Shown here: piece by piece, positions 1 to 9,399 of the stretch
Layout of the letters: every line of letters starts with the position of its first letter
Position numbering within the stretch: the stretch's first letter is position 1
Source of the DNA: an uncultured Tolumonas sp.
Lineage (GTDB): Bacteria; Pseudomonadota; Gammaproteobacteria; Enterobacterales; Aeromonadaceae
DNA length: 37,500 bases
Direction of reading: 5' to 3'
Assembly: GCF_963676665.1 (NCBI RefSeq)
Contig: NZ_OY781387.1
Span: 1 to 37,500, forward strand
The notes under the pieces: model-generated
Told to the model about the DNA's origin: nothing
What the model saw: the letters and a program-made list of their open reading frames with translations, nothing else
The model's database searches: none
Made by a program: the position numbers and the translations under genes

Positions 1-169
1 TTATGATGTGGCAAGCCAGATATGATGTGACTGACACTAAGATTCTGACATTGATATTGGTCTAACCATGCGATTTTCTGAGCGTCACAGCTATACTTGA
101 TGCAATTTGATCCTCCGCCAAAGCACAGTGGCGGCTTATAACGAATTACATCAATAATCGGGTAACCAA

Positions 170-870
170 ATGAACGATATCATTATAACGCAAGAGCAGG
201 TGAACGCAGCTGCAGACGCTATTTGCGCTGAAGGCAATAAACCAACAGTGTTAGATGTACGTAAGCGCTTACAAACCGGCACTATTTCGGCGGTTTGGCG
301 TCTATTTCAGGTCTGGCAATCAGAGCAGGTTACACCTGCTGAACAAGATATTTCCGTTCCTTCTGAATTATTGCGTCCACTGGAAGAGTTTCTTACCCGT
401 CAGGTTGCGGCCGTTAAGTCGCAATTTGAAAATGAAATGGAAACATTACGTCAAATCAACAGTGAATTAATGGCGGAAAATGATAACAAGAACAGCAATT
501 AACCTTGCAAGGTGTGGAGTTAAATTCTGCCCGAGCGATTAAAAATGAAATATCGGGCCGATTTGAACAATTGAATGCGGAACTGAAGCGTGCGCGGGAA
601 GAGATTGATGTTGAAAAAGAATCGGCAACGCAATCACGTATGGAATTAGTGAAAGCTCAATTAAAACTGGAGTCGGTACCTCGTTTGGAAGCCGATCTGG
701 ATCAGTTATATAAAACACTGGAACAGGAACGGGTAGCGAAATTAAATGCTGAACACAGCGCGAAAGCCTTGACCGCAAAATTAGAAACCGAAGTTGCTGC
801 GCGTAAAAAAGCAGAAAATGATTTGCTGGAACTGCTACGCCGCAAAGAAGAGAGTGTTGCGCGCGTTTAA
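170..870 (+). pseudogene. KfrA-type DNA-binding coiled-coil protein, split by a frameshift
   Basis: Two reading frames together resemble one KfrA_N-family protein. The first (170-502, 110 aa) has the N-terminal DNA-binding region with the AEGNKPTVLDVRKRL signature near residues 20-34. The second (505-870) is a long charged coiled coil rich in E, K, A and L, as in KfrA tails. The second frame is open back to position 487 (QEQQLTLQG before the apparent TTG start), it is offset by one base from the first, and no ribosome binding site precedes it. Adding one base near 484-487, for example a third A in GATAA, joins them into about 233 aa without a stop. KfrA proteins bind DNA and are mostly known from plasmids; what chromosomal copies do is unclear. 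A small hairpin (CCGCCA/TGGCGG, 115-134) lies in the leader. It could be a real mutation or a sequencing error. Confidence 0.7.
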
Positions 871-891
871 GTTTTATCGAACCAAATAGCT

Positions 892-924
892 AAAAAAGCG
901 GGGCTGGTATTGCCCCGCTTTTTT
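892..924. terminator. Bidirectional rho-independent terminator
   Basis: A perfect 13-bp inverted repeat runs from AAAAAAGCGGGGC to GCCCCGCTTTTTT with a 7-nt loop. The G+C core is flanked by A on one side and T on the other, so it can stop transcription from both the KfrA-like gene (+) and mnmE (-), which converge here. Confidence 0.9.
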
Positions 925-936
925 ATTCCGGCAATA

Positions 937-2297
937 TTATTTACCGATACAAAACGATGAGAAAATCCGTCCCAGTAAATCATCGGCACTAAAAGCCCCG
1001 GTGATTTCACTTAACGCTTCTTGCGCCATGCGCAGTTCCTCCGCCACCAGCTCACCGGCCCGATAGACTTCGAGCTGCACCTTGGCCTCTTCCAAACGGG
1101 CAGAAGCGCGTTCAATAGCATCCAAATGGCGGCGACGGGCAATAAACCCGCCTTCCAGCGTGCTTTGGAACCCCATACAGGCTTTCAGATGTTCCCGTAA
1201 GGCATCTAAGCCCAGCCCTGTTTTCGCCGAGATTGGATACACCGCATAACCATTTTCTTCGCTGACGGTGAGGTTTTCACCGGTTAGGTCGGCTTTATTG
1301 CGGATCACGGTAATGCCAAGGTTTTCTGGTAACCGATCAACAAAATCCGGCCAGATGTCATGTGGGTTACGGGCATCGGTGGTGGTGCCATCGACCATAA
1401 ACAAGACGCGGTCGGCTTGTTCAATCTCAGCCCAGGCGCGCTCAATACCGATTTTTTCCACGGTATCGGTGGTATCACGCAAACCGGCAGTATCAATGAT
1501 ATCAATGGCATGCCATCGAGATGAATGTGTTCACGCAAGACATCACGGGTGGTGCCAGCAATTTCGGTCACAATCGCCGACTCTCGACCAGCTAATGCAT
1601 TGAGCAGACTCGATTTTCCGGCATTTGGTCGGCCAGCGATCACCACTTTCATGCCATCACGCAGTAATGCACCTTGTCGCGCTTCGCGATTCACCTGCGC
1701 CAGATCATCCATCACGCCATACAGCGCATTGGCAATCTTGCCGTCGGAGAGAAAATCGATCTCTTCTTCCGGGAAGTCGATGGCGGCTTCGACATAAATA
1801 CGCAGATTAGTCAGCGAACCAACTAGCTGGTGAATGCGCTGTGAAAACTCACCCTGCAGTGATTGCATGGCAGAACGTGCCGCCTGTTCGCTGGTGGCTT
1901 CGATTAGATCGGCAATCGCTTCGGCTTGCGCCAGGTCGAGTTTGTCATTCATAAAGGCGCGTTCAGAAAACTCACCCGGACGGGCAAGACGCACGCCTGT
2001 AATGGTCAGAATCCGCTTTAGTAACATATCCAGCACTACGGGGCCGCCATGCCCCTGCAGTTCCAGTACATCCTCGCCAGTGAAGCTGTACGGCGCTTTA
2101 AACAGCAAGGCGATACCTTGATCCAGCGCTTTACCATCAGCATCACAAAATGGCAGCAGTTCCGCATGGCGCGTTTTTGGTATTTTACCTAATACTTGTT
2201 CTGCCACTTGGCTGCTGTGTGGGCCGGAAACACGCAGAATACCGATACCACCGCGTCCGGGTGGTGTGGCAAGCGCAACGATAGTATCTGTAGACAT
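937..2297 (-). pseudogene. mnmE: tRNA modification GTPase MnmE, apparent single-base frameshift
   Basis: MnmE works with MnmG to add the cmnm5 group to wobble uridine of certain tRNAs. The N-terminal tetrahydrofolate-binding region ([19 protein letters not shown]), helical domain and Walker A motif (GRPNAGKSS) are in one frame. The G3 motif DTAGLRDTT, the NKAD motif and the C-terminal FCIGK with its conserved cysteine are in another. The switch falls at about 1500-1506: the family sequence is MPLHIIDTAG, but the reading goes MPL then ISLI. Restoring one base between MPL and the ATATCATTGAT stretch gives 453 aa, the normal family length. I start it at the ATG ending at 2297, which gives the family N-terminus; an open extension upstream reads through a terminator hairpin and is not real. 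The loss should abolish GTPase function if it is genuine. A sequencing error is a serious alternative because the gene is otherwise well conserved. Confidence 0.9.
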
Positions 2298-2356
2298 GAG
2301 CATTCTCTGAATAGCGTTCTTGATGAAATTGTAATGAATATTACGCGGAAAGCCGA

Positions 2357-2383
2357 ATAAAAAGCCCCGCAAAAAGCGGGGCT
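2357..2383 (-). terminator. Rho-independent terminator after yidC
   Basis: Read on the minus strand, AGCCCCGC and GCGGGGCT form an 8-bp stem with a TTTTT loop, followed by TTTTATT. It lies between the yidC stop and the mnmE start, so mnmE probably has its own promoter or depends on read-through. Confidence 0.85.
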
Positions 2384-2404
2384 CAAAGATCAACCGGAAG
2401 AATT

Positions 2405-4057
2405 TTATTTCTTACGGCTATGCAGACCTTTTTTCTCCAACTGACGGAAGATAATTGTCTGTTGCGTGATAGTAACAATGTTACTCACAACCCAGTACAA
2501 CGTCAGGCCAGATGGGAACCACAAGAACATGAAAGTGAAGATGATTGGCATGAACTGCATCACTTTCTGCTGCATTGGGTCAGTGACTGTGGTTGGGCTC
2601 ATCTTCTGGATGTACCACATGGTGGCACCCATCAGCAGCGGCAACACGTAGTACGGGTCTTTCACTGACAAGTCGATCAACCACAGAGCGAACGGCGCAT
2701 GACGCAGCTCTACGGATTCCATCAGTGTCCAGTACAGCGCGATGAAGATTGGCATCTGTACTAACAGTGGGAAACAGCCACCCAGCGGGTTAACTTTCTC
2801 TTCTTTGTACAGCTCCATCATCGCCTGCGACATCTTCTGGCGATCATCACCCAGACGTTCACGCAGCGCGGTCAGTTTTGGCTGCAGCATACGCATTTTA
2901 GCCATTGAGGTGTATTGCGCTTTTGACAGCGGATACATACCACCACGCACAATCAGCGTGATCAGAATAATTGCCACACCCCAGTTACCAACTAAACCAT
3001 GCAGGAACTGCAACAGTTTGAACAGCGGTTGAGCGATAAACCACAGATAACCGTAATCGACAGTCAGATCCAGATGCTGGGCAGTGGCAGCCATCTGATC
3101 TTGCAGTTTTGGACCAACCCACAGGCTGGTACCCACCACAGCTTCAGCATTAGCCGCAACGGTGGTGATTGGCAGTTTAATACCAATGATGGCATCACCA
3201 CTGTCTTTTACATCCGCATTCACATTAACAGTTTTCGCATAAATGTGGTTTTGTGCGTCTGGTTTACCGGTCCAGGCAGCTACAAAATAGTGCTGCAGCA
3301 TACCGGCCCAACCGGCTGGTGTAGCCACATCCAGTTTGGCTTCATTGATGTTGCTGAACTTCAATTTTTCATAGCGGTGTTCAGCAGAAGAGTAAGCTGC
3401 ACCGTGGAACGCGCTGGACATCATGCCAGGGCTGCTTTGTTGATCAGCTGGTGCGGCAATAGTTTGTTTCAGCTGACCGTAAAACTGAACTTCCAGTGGC
3501 TGCGCAGATGTATTTTTCACCTGATAATCAACGCCAACGGCGTAGCTATCACGTTTCAGAACAAAACGTTTGGTGAAGATGTTGCCTTTAGCATCGGTGT
3601 ATACCATCGGTACTACCAGCTCATCTTTACCATCAGCCAGTTTGAATTCGGTACCGGTTGCAGTGTAAACCGGGCGGATCGCCTGATTATCGACACCATC
3701 ACGACCAATCAGACCACTTTGCGCAATGTATTGGTGTTGTGGTTTTTTATCCAACAGCACAAATGGTTTATCAGAACCCTGAGTTTCCGTCTGTTTCAGC
3801 AATTTCGCTTCAACAATGTCACCGCCCAGCGTATCGACTGTCAGTTCCAGCACATCAGAACGCAGAGTCAGCAGTGCGTGTTTGGCATTGCCGGTTTCGT
3901 TTTGATTTGGAACATCACCACTGGATGAAACAGGAACAGAACTTTCCGCGGTCGCTGGGGCTGCAGGTTTCGGCGCCTTATCAACCATCCAGCTCTGCCA
4001 GAGCATGAAGGAGACCAGCAATAAGCCGATCAAGAGGAGATTACGTTGAGGTTGCAT
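2405..4057 (-). CDS. yidC: Membrane protein insertase YidC
   Basis: YidC inserts inner-membrane proteins, alone or with SecYEG. The 550-aa length matches the gammaproteobacterial form (E. coli 548). Visible features are an N-terminal transmembrane anchor (residues about 6-23), a Pro/Ala/Ser-rich linker, a large periplasmic beta domain (about 55-340), and the conserved C-terminal core from [17 protein letters not shown] through the cytoplasmic coiled region to the last transmembrane helices ([11 protein letters not shown]) and a basic tail ending KKK. The start codon lies 2 nt downstream of the yidD stop, so the genes are probably cotranscribed. A terminator follows the gene. Confidence 0.97.
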   Translation of the reverse strand: MQPQRNLLLIGLLLVSFMLWQSWMVDKAPKPAAPATAESSVPVSSSGDVPNQNETGNAKHALLTLRSDVLELTVDTLGGDIVEAKLLKQTETQGSDKPFVLLDKKPQHQYIAQSGLIGRDGVDNQAIRPVYTATGTEFKLADGKDELVVPMVYTDAKGNIFTKRFVLKRDSYAVGVDYQVKNTSAQPLEVQFYGQLKQTIAAPADQQSSPGMMSSAFHGAAYSSAEHRYEKLKFSNINEAKLDVATPAGWAGMLQHYFVAAWTGKPDAQNHIYAKTVNVNADVKDSGDAIIGIKLPITTVAANAEAVVGTSLWVGPKLQDQMAATAQHLDLTVDYGYLWFIAQPLFKLLQFLHGLVGNWGVAIILITLIVRGGMYPLSKAQYTSMAKMRMLQPKLTALRERLGDDRQKMSQAMMELYKEEKVNPLGGCFPLLVQMPIFIALYWTLMESVELRHAPFALWLIDLSVKDPYYVLPLLMGATMWYIQKMSPTTVTDPMQQKVMQFMPIIFTFMFLWFPSGLTLYWVVSNIVTITQQTIIFRQLEKKGLHSRKK

Positions 4058-4059
4058 AG

Positions 4060-4317
4060 TTATTTTCTTCGCTTCGATTGCTGAGGTTGCGGAACCGGAT
4101 CATGGCCGCCTGAATGTAAAGGGTGACATTTTAATAGACGTTTGCCACCTAACCAAATGCCTTTTATGAGACCGTGTAGGCAAATTGCATCAATCATGTA
4201 TTGAGAACAGCTTGGTGTAAAGCGGCAACGTGGGCCAAGAAGCGGACTAATGACCCACTGGTAGACTCTTATGAGTGCAACAACTAGCCATTGCTGCGGC
4301 GTGCGAGGGTGCGCCAT
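4060..4317 (-). CDS. yidD: Membrane protein insertion efficiency factor YidD
   Basis: This 85-aa protein carries the YidD (DUF37) core: an amphipathic N-terminus ([18 protein letters not shown]), then [15 protein letters not shown] and the C-terminal [14 protein letters not shown] motif with conserved cysteines. It is thought to sit at the inner membrane and help YidC-dependent insertion. Its start lies inside the 3' end of rnpA (34-bp overlap, different frame), the classic rpmH-rnpA-yidD-yidC arrangement. Confidence 0.95.
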   Translation of the reverse strand: MAHPRTPQQWLVVALIRVYQWVISPLLGPRCRFTPSCSQYMIDAICLHGLIKGIWLGGKRLLKCHPLHSGGHDPVPQPQQSKRRK

Positions 4318-4643
4318 AGCTTATCCAGTAGTTGTGATAAATCGGGGTTTTCTAATCCACGCACAGGTGCTTTAGCGATCACCACAATATCAATCGGCGG
4401 TAATTCGTGTTGATGTAAGCGAAAGCTTTCTCTGATCTGACGTTTTACGCGGTTACGCCATACGGCACGTTTCAGTGCTTTTTTAGGTATAGCTAAACCC
4501 AGGCGAGGATGTGTCAGTTCATTACGAATTGCTAGCAGAGTGAGATGAGGCGAAGAGGCTCGCACTGGTTGCGCGAAGACTTTTTGAAAAGTGTCGGGAG
4601 TTAACAGACGTAACTCCCGAGGAAAGGTTACTTGCTTGACCAT
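4284..4643 (-). CDS. rnpA: Ribonuclease P protein component
   Basis: RnpA is the protein subunit that helps the RNase P RNA remove 5' leaders from tRNA precursors. The 119-aa sequence has the family signature [13 protein letters not shown] (about residues 62-74) and the [11 protein letters not shown]-terminal region. The ATG overlaps the rpmH stop by one base (TAATG), so the two are likely translationally coupled. The 3' end overlaps yidD. Confidence 0.96.
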   Translation of the reverse strand: MVKQVTFPRELRLLTPDTFQKVFAQPVRASSPHLTLLAIRNELTHPRLGLAIPKKALKRAVWRNRVKRQIRESFRLHQHELPPIDIVVIAKAPVRGLENPDLSQLLDKLWRTLARRSNG

Positions 4644-4780
4644 TAAACAGTGGTCAGACGAGCGCGACCTTTAGCGCGGCGAGCAGCCAGAACTTTGCGG
4701 CCACCGACTGTTGCCATACGAGAACGGAAACCGTGGTTACGAGCACGTTTCAGTACTGAAGGTTGGAAAGTACGTTTCAT
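4643..4780 (-). CDS. rpmH: 50S ribosomal protein L34
   Basis: The 45-aa, highly basic protein has the invariant [13 protein letters not shown]-terminus and [19 protein letters not shown] core of L34. An open reading frame extends 26 codons upstream, but the ATG at 4778-4780 gives the universal L34 start and is chosen. The gene begins the minus-strand rpmH-rnpA-yidD-yidC cluster. The 254-bp interval upstream holds its leader (with a weak promoter-like TTGAAT, 17 nt, TATCGG on the minus strand) and the terminator of the gene at 5035. Confidence 0.97.
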   Translation of the reverse strand: MKRTFQPSVLKRARNHGFRSRMATVGGRKVLAARRAKGRARLTTV

Positions 4781-4966
4781 AGCTATAATCCGTGAATTAA
4801 CTGTACAGATTTGATGCTGTCGCCTACCGACGCGCCGATATAATGGCGAAAACATCAATTCAAAGAGGCGGGATTTTAAACAGATAACGGCTACACGTCA
4901 ATCGGCCAGCGAATCAATAACTGGCAGAGCAGACAGGTAAGGTTGTCGTTTTATCTCGATCCTCAC

Positions 4967-5000
4967 AAAAAATCGCCACGATCCATTAAAGATCGCGGCG
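4967..5000 (-). terminator. Rho-independent terminator after the acyltransferase fusion gene
   Basis: On the minus strand a 10-bp stem with one mismatch (CGCC-CGATC pairing with GATCG-GGCG, 7-nt loop) is followed by ATTTTTTG. It lies 35 bp after the stop of the gene at 5035-8505, in front of rpmH. Confidence 0.75.
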
Positions 5001-5034
5001 GGCGATTATATCGGTTTATGCCTATCTAGCAAGA

Positions 5035-8000
5035 TCACTCTGCCTGATCTTGCATCACTCTTTGTAATGTTACCTGTTTAGCGCGGCTAAAATCAGTCTT
5101 GCCTGAGCCCAGTTTGGGTAATTGTTCTAGCATCAAGATCTGCGTTGGCAGCAATAACGGGTTACAACCGTGCGCCAGCATGGCTTTTTTCAGCTCATTA
5201 ATATCCAAAGCGACCGTGGTCAGTAACACGATTTGTTCGCCTTTTTTGGCATCCGGTATGTTTACGGCGATCACTTCGGTTTCTTCCAATAAGGCTTGCT
5301 GTACTGCCAGCTCTACTGCGCCGAGACTGATCATTTCGCCGCCAATTTTGGCAAACCGCGAATACCGATCGACGATAGTTAAGAAACCATCTTCATCCAG
5401 ATGACCTTTGTCACCCGTCACGTACCAACGGCTGCCATCGATCTCTTTTATGACACTGGCGGTTTTTTCCGGGTTATTCAGATAACCCTGCATAACTTGT
5501 GGCCCACCGATCAGGATCATACCATCACTGCCAGTTGGTAATTCCGCCAGTGTGCTTGGATCAACAATCCGTACATTCGAGCCCGGCAGTGGCATACCAA
5601 CTGTGCCGTGTTTGCTGCCAATTTGCAGATCCCAATACTGGGTATCCAGGCAATCAGGCAGATTGACACTGGCGACCGGCGTGGTTTCGGTGGCGCCGTA
5701 ACCTTCCAAAATATGTTTATTAAAACGGGTCAGAAACGCTTCACGGACTACCGGATTCAGTTTCTCTGCTCCGGCAACCACAATGCGTAAGCTTTCCATC
5801 ATCAACGGATGCACTTTCGGGTGTTTGGCATATAAACGGAAGAAGGTGGAGGTACCGCATAAAATGGTGGCGCGATATTGCGCAATACTTTTTGCGACAC
5901 CAACGGCATCGGTAGGGTCGGCGTGGCACACCATCGGAATGCCTTCAATCAGCGGCATAAACTGGTTTACCGTCAGACCAAAGGCATGAAACAACGGCAG
6001 ACAAGACATCAAGACATCTTGTTCTTGTGTGTTCACCACATCGGAGATCTGTTTCAGATTAGCCATAATATTCTGATGGCTGAGCATGACACCTTTCGGT
6101 AAACCTTCACTGCCACTGGAAAACAAGATCGCGGCCGTCTGCTGACTATCATGCGTATGGTTACAGACTCGCTTCAAGATACGGGCTGGCAGTAGACGGA
6201 TTGCCAGCCAGCGCCAGAACGACTCATTGAAGTGGATTTCACTGCGTAGATCTTCCAAATAAACAATGTGTTTACCTTGTAAGACATTAATGACGTCGCC
6301 ATTTTTCTTCTCCAGTCGTTCAACGAAACGACGTGAAGTGTAAATGGTACGAATGTCAGCTTGCTCAATCGCGGTGTTCAGCGCAGCTTCATTGGCAGTG
6401 TAGTTGAGATTAACAATGGTTTTACCAGCCAATAGAGTAGCCATATTACATAACACACCGCCGGTGCTGGTCGGCAGTAATAGGCCAACATTTTGCTCCG
6501 GGCTTAAACGGTGGATGCGGCGAGATAAACACCAGGCGGCAGCTAAAGCTTTATCCGCAGTCAGTGGGGCTGAGATACCATCCGCCAGTGACAGTTTGCG
6601 ACGTTCACCTTTTTTAACGCTGCTGATCCAGGCATTGGTCAGCGTTGGCAAATTTTCGACATGTTTTTGCCAAGATTGCACGGAGAGATCGAAAACCCGT
6701 TTTTTGATCGTAACTGCGCTGCTGTCTTTCGGTTGTGGCTGACCGAAAGCAACGATGATTTCACGGTAATAACCACTACGACGCAGCGTTTTCAACTTGT
6801 TGGATGAGCGGGAAAACTGACTGCCCCACAGGCCGCGCAGATAAAACGGCACAATCACAACATCATTACTGGCTTGTTTACAGGCTAACTCAAAACCACG
6901 GCGAAATTCGCCCAGATGACCGTTGCGACTAATGGAACCTTCGGGGAACAGGCAAACCACTTCACCTTGATTGAGCAGGTCACTGATGGTTTCCAGCGAG
7001 CGACGGCTGGCAGTATTGGCAATCGGCACACACCCATACAAACGGAATAACCATTTCAGGTATTTGTGCTCATAGATACTTTTGATCATCACAAAACGCA
7101 CCGGACGTGGGCTGGCGATTTGTACAATCGCCCAGTCGATCCAGCTGACATGATTGCCCAGCAGCAGTACACCACCGGTGGCAGGAATATTCTGGATGCC
7201 TTGAATATCAACTTTATAACGCTGGCTGAGCAGACTTTGTGCGATAAAACGCAGCAGGGTTTGTGGCATTTTACGAATGGTATAGATGCAACCTAATACC
7301 GTTACGCCAGCCATCAGATACAGCAGATGTTTACCATCAAAACCAAAATGGGCAAAAACGACGGTTAAAATCAGGAAAGAGAGCATGGCGATATTCTGGA
7401 ACAGGTTGTTACCGGCAATCACCTTACCGAGTTCATCTTCGCGACTGTGGAATTGGATCAGTGCATTCAGCGGCACGATAAACATACCGCCAGCGGTGCC
7501 AATCAACAGAAAATCGAGAGCATACAGCGTGGTGCTGGTAAATTGCGGCAGCATCACCAGACCGGCAGCCACGCCGACAATACCAACCGGGATCAAGCTG
7601 GTGGCAATATAGTTGCGCGATAACCGGGCGGCCAGTGAAGAACCCAGAGCAATACCCAGACCGGTGCATGCCAGCACACCTTGTAATACCAGCGTGTTTT
7701 CAATGCCCGCCGCTTGTTTGGCAAATGCGGGGAAAGCAGCCAGCAACACCTGACCCACAGCCCAAAACAGCGATAAACCGAGCACGGATAAACGAATGAC
7801 ATCGCGATCTAAGACCGGGGCCAGTTCTTTCTTAAATTGGTCTATTTTTACACTGTTTTGCCAGTCAAACGCCGGCAGCGGTTGTGGATGTTCCAGTGTT
7901 GGCAAACGATATAGCAGTAATAGCTCTAATACGGTACAGCCCACCAGCATCCAGCCCGCCGGGGCCAGTGATTGCAAGATCGGGCCACTTTGTTTGGAAC

Positions 8001-8505
8001 CGGTCGGGAACCACAGCTCAAACACTACGGTGAAGGCCACGGTACCAGCCAGAATGGCGATAATAGAGACGGCCTGCACCGCGCCATTCGCTTCCGCCAG
8101 ATGGTTTTTACCAAACAGCGCCTGGATATAACCGTATTTCGCGGGCGAATAAAACGTGGCCTGCACGGCGAGCAAGAACGTCATGGTAAACGCTGGCCAG
8201 AACCAGCCTTGGTAATAACAAAGCGTGATTGCCAGCGTCAATCCCACTGCAATCCACGCCGAAAAGCGCATGACTTTATCTTTCGGGTATTTATCTGAGC
8301 AGAATCCGGCGGGAGCAAAAAAAGCAATAAATGGCAGCAGAATCAGCGCATTCACAATCGCGGTCAGGATCACCTGTTGCGAACCGTCATAAATCTTAAA
8401 AACAGTGTTCTGAATAATAATTTTATGCCCGAGATCGACAAAGGCATTCATAAAGCCGGCCAGCAGAAAGGCGAGGGCGCCACGCTGGCTAAGTAATTTG
8501 AACAT
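5035..8505 (-). CDS. aas: LplT-Aas fusion: lysophospholipid transporter / acyltransferase / acyl-ACP synthetase
   Basis: A 1156-aa protein with three modules. Residues 1 to about 400 are a 12-helix major-facilitator transporter like LplT. At about 440-600 is a PlsC-type acyltransferase with the NHVSWID (H-x4-D) and FPEGSISRNG motifs. From about 650 to the end is an AMP-forming acyl ligase with SSGSEGLPKG and YGATETTP, ending in a C-terminal region with a GSGKTD lysine. In E. coli LplT (lysophospholipid flippase) and Aas (acyl-ACP synthetase/2-acyl-GPE acyltransferase) are separate neighbouring genes that recycle lysophosphatidylethanolamine; here all steps are in one chain. I start at the ATG ending 8505 (MFKLLSQRG), preceded by AGGA; a 33-residue upstream extension has no family character. 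The gene lies opposite the helix-turn-helix gene at 8644 and has its own terminator. Confidence 0.92.
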   Translation of the reverse strand: MFKLLSQRGALAFLLAGFMNAFVDLGHKIIIQNTVFKIYDGSQQVILTAIVNALILLPFIAFFAPAGFCSDKYPKDKVMRFSAWIAVGLTLAITLCYYQGWFWPAFTMTFLLAVQATFYSPAKYGYIQALFGKNHLAEANGAVQAVSIIAILAGTVAFTVVFELWFPTGSKQSGPILQSLAPAGWMLVGCTVLELLLLYRLPTLEHPQPLPAFDWQNSVKIDQFKKELAPVLDRDVIRLSVLGLSLFWAVGQVLLAAFPAFAKQAAGIENTLVLQGVLACTGLGIALGSSLAARLSRNYIATSLIPVGIVGVAAGLVMLPQFTSTTLYALDFLLIGTAGGMFIVPLNALIQFHSREDELGKVIAGNNLFQNIAMLSFLILTVVFAHFGFDGKHLLYLMAGVTVLGCIYTIRKMPQTLLRFIAQSLLSQRYKVDIQGIQNIPATGGVLLLGNHVSWIDWAIVQIASPRPVRFVMIKSIYEHKYLKWLFRLYGCVPIANTASRRSLETISDLLNQGEVVCLFPEGSISRNGHLGEFRRGFELACKQASNDVVIVPFYLRGLWGSQFSRSSNKLKTLRRSGYYREIIVAFGQPQPKDSSAVTIKKRVFDLSVQSWQKHVENLPTLTNAWISSVKKGERRKLSLADGISAPLTADKALAAAWCLSRRIHRLSPEQNVGLLLPTSTGGVLCNMATLLAGKTIVNLNYTANEAALNTAIEQADIRTIYTSRRFVERLEKKNGDVINVLQGKHIVYLEDLRSEIHFNESFWRWLAIRLLPARILKRVCNHTHDSQQTAAILFSSGSEGLPKGVMLSHQNIMANLKQISDVVNTQEQDVLMSCLPLFHAFGLTVNQFMPLIEGIPMVCHADPTDAVGVAKSIAQYRATILCGTSTFFRLYAKHPKVHPLMMESLRIVVAGAEKLNPVVREAFLTRFNKHILEGYGATETTPVASVNLPDCLDTQYWDLQIGSKHGTVGMPLPGSNVRIVDPSTLAELPTGSDGMILIGGPQVMQGYLNNPEKTASVIKEIDGSRWYVTGDKGHLDEDGFLTIVDRYSRFAKIGGEMISLGAVELAVQQALLEETEVIAVNIPDAKKGEQIVLLTTVALDINELKKAMLAHGCNPLLLPTQILMLEQLPKLGSGKTDFSRAKQVTLQRVMQDQAE

Positions 8506-8643
8506 GAGGAAGTCCTGATTTCCACCTAACAGATAACTATATCGTGAATAATAGTATCGTTTTTTACAAATAGAATTCGCCTTGTTGCGTCTGTTACACC
8601 TCATGGTATTGTTAAATAATACTTTATTGTAATAGAGAGTTTT

Positions 8644-9399
8644 ATGAGTCAGACCAACAGCCTGTTATTAGCCTTAAAAAAACAGCTGCGGGCACAGGGG
8701 AAAACCTATGCGGATGTTGCCCAATTACTGGATTTGAGCGAAGCGTCGGTTAAGCGGTTGTTTGCCAGCCAAAGTTTTACCCTGCAACGACTGGAGCAGT
8801 TGTGTGACTGGTTACAAATTGAATTTTCCGAGCTGATGCAACAAGCACAACAACAACCCCAGCTGACTCAGCTCTCTTTACAGCAAGAACAAGATATTGC
8901 CGCCGATCAATTACTGCTGCTGGTGGCGGTGAGTGTGATTAATGGCTTCTCGTTTCAGGATCTGCTTTCGCACTATGCGCTGACCGAACCCGAGTGCATA
9001 CGTAAGCTGGCAGCACTCGATCGACTGAAGATCATCGACCTGCTACCCGGCAACCGGATCCGCCTACGTCTGGCGACTCATTTCAGTTGGTTACCCGATG
9101 GCCCGATCCAGCGTTTTTTCCTGCAACGGGTGCAGCAGGATTTTTTCCAATCCCGTTTTGATAAAGAGACCGAGAAATTACTGGTATTAAACGGTCTGCT
9201 TTGCAACAGCAGTAACCGCGAATTACAACAGCTGATGGCGCGTTGGGCGCGAGAATTCAGTGAATTGACCCGTGGTGATCGCAGTTTAAATATGGAAGAA
9301 AAGCACGGCACCACGCTGGTATTGGCGGTGCGGCAGTGGCGACATGCGTTGTTTGACGAGATCAGTCGATCAACAGTGCGTAATGTTGTGGATAAATAG
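8644..9399 (+). CDS. XRE-family helix-turn-helix transcriptional regulator
   Basis: 251 aa. The N-terminal 65 residues form a Cro/CI-type helix-turn-helix (TYADVAQLLDLSEASVKRLF followed by SFTLQRLEQLCDWL). The rest is a helical domain of no recognised ligand class, with a Gln-rich linker at about 66-85. It is divergent from the lysophospholipid gene across a 138-bp AT-rich interval, which suggests control of that gene or of itself, but the sequence does not prove this. The last codons overlap a perfect DnaA box. The ATG follows a GAGAG-type ribosome binding site. Confidence 0.8.
   Translation: MSQTNSLLLALKKQLRAQGKTYADVAQLLDLSEASVKRLFASQSFTLQRLEQLCDWLQIEFSELMQQAQQQPQLTQLSLQQEQDIAADQLLLLVAVSVINGFSFQDLLSHYALTEPECIRKLAALDRLKIIDLLPGNRIRLRLATHFSWLPDGPIQRFFLQRVQQDFFQSRFDKETEKLLVLNGLLCNSSNRELQQLMARWAREFSELTRGDRSLNMEEKHGTTLVLAVRQWRHALFDEISRSTVRNVVDK
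9387..9395 (-). promoter_or_regulatory. DnaA box (perfect)
   Basis: TGTGGATAA, the exact reverse complement of the consensus TTATCCACA, lies in the last codons of the helix-turn-helix gene. It faces a second perfect box 31 bp away. Confidence 0.75.

Noticed and set aside
1-40. A repeated TATGATGTG at positions 2 and 21 as a CRISPR or iteron start
   Set aside because: Only two 9-bp copies are seen at the window edge, with no further repeats.
484-505. Programmed -1 ribosomal frameshifting in the KfrA-like gene
   Set aside because: No X-XXY-YYZ slippery heptamer or downstream structure is present in the overlap, so a one-base loss is simpler.
2999-3928. A 309-codon open frame on the plus strand
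   Set aside because: It lies fully opposite yidC, has no recognisable domain and no ribosome binding site; it is a codon-usage shadow.
8609-8623. A TATT-AATA palindrome as a fatty-acid regulator operator
   Set aside because: The match is loose and lies in AT-rich DNA where such symmetry is common; no specific regulator motif fits.
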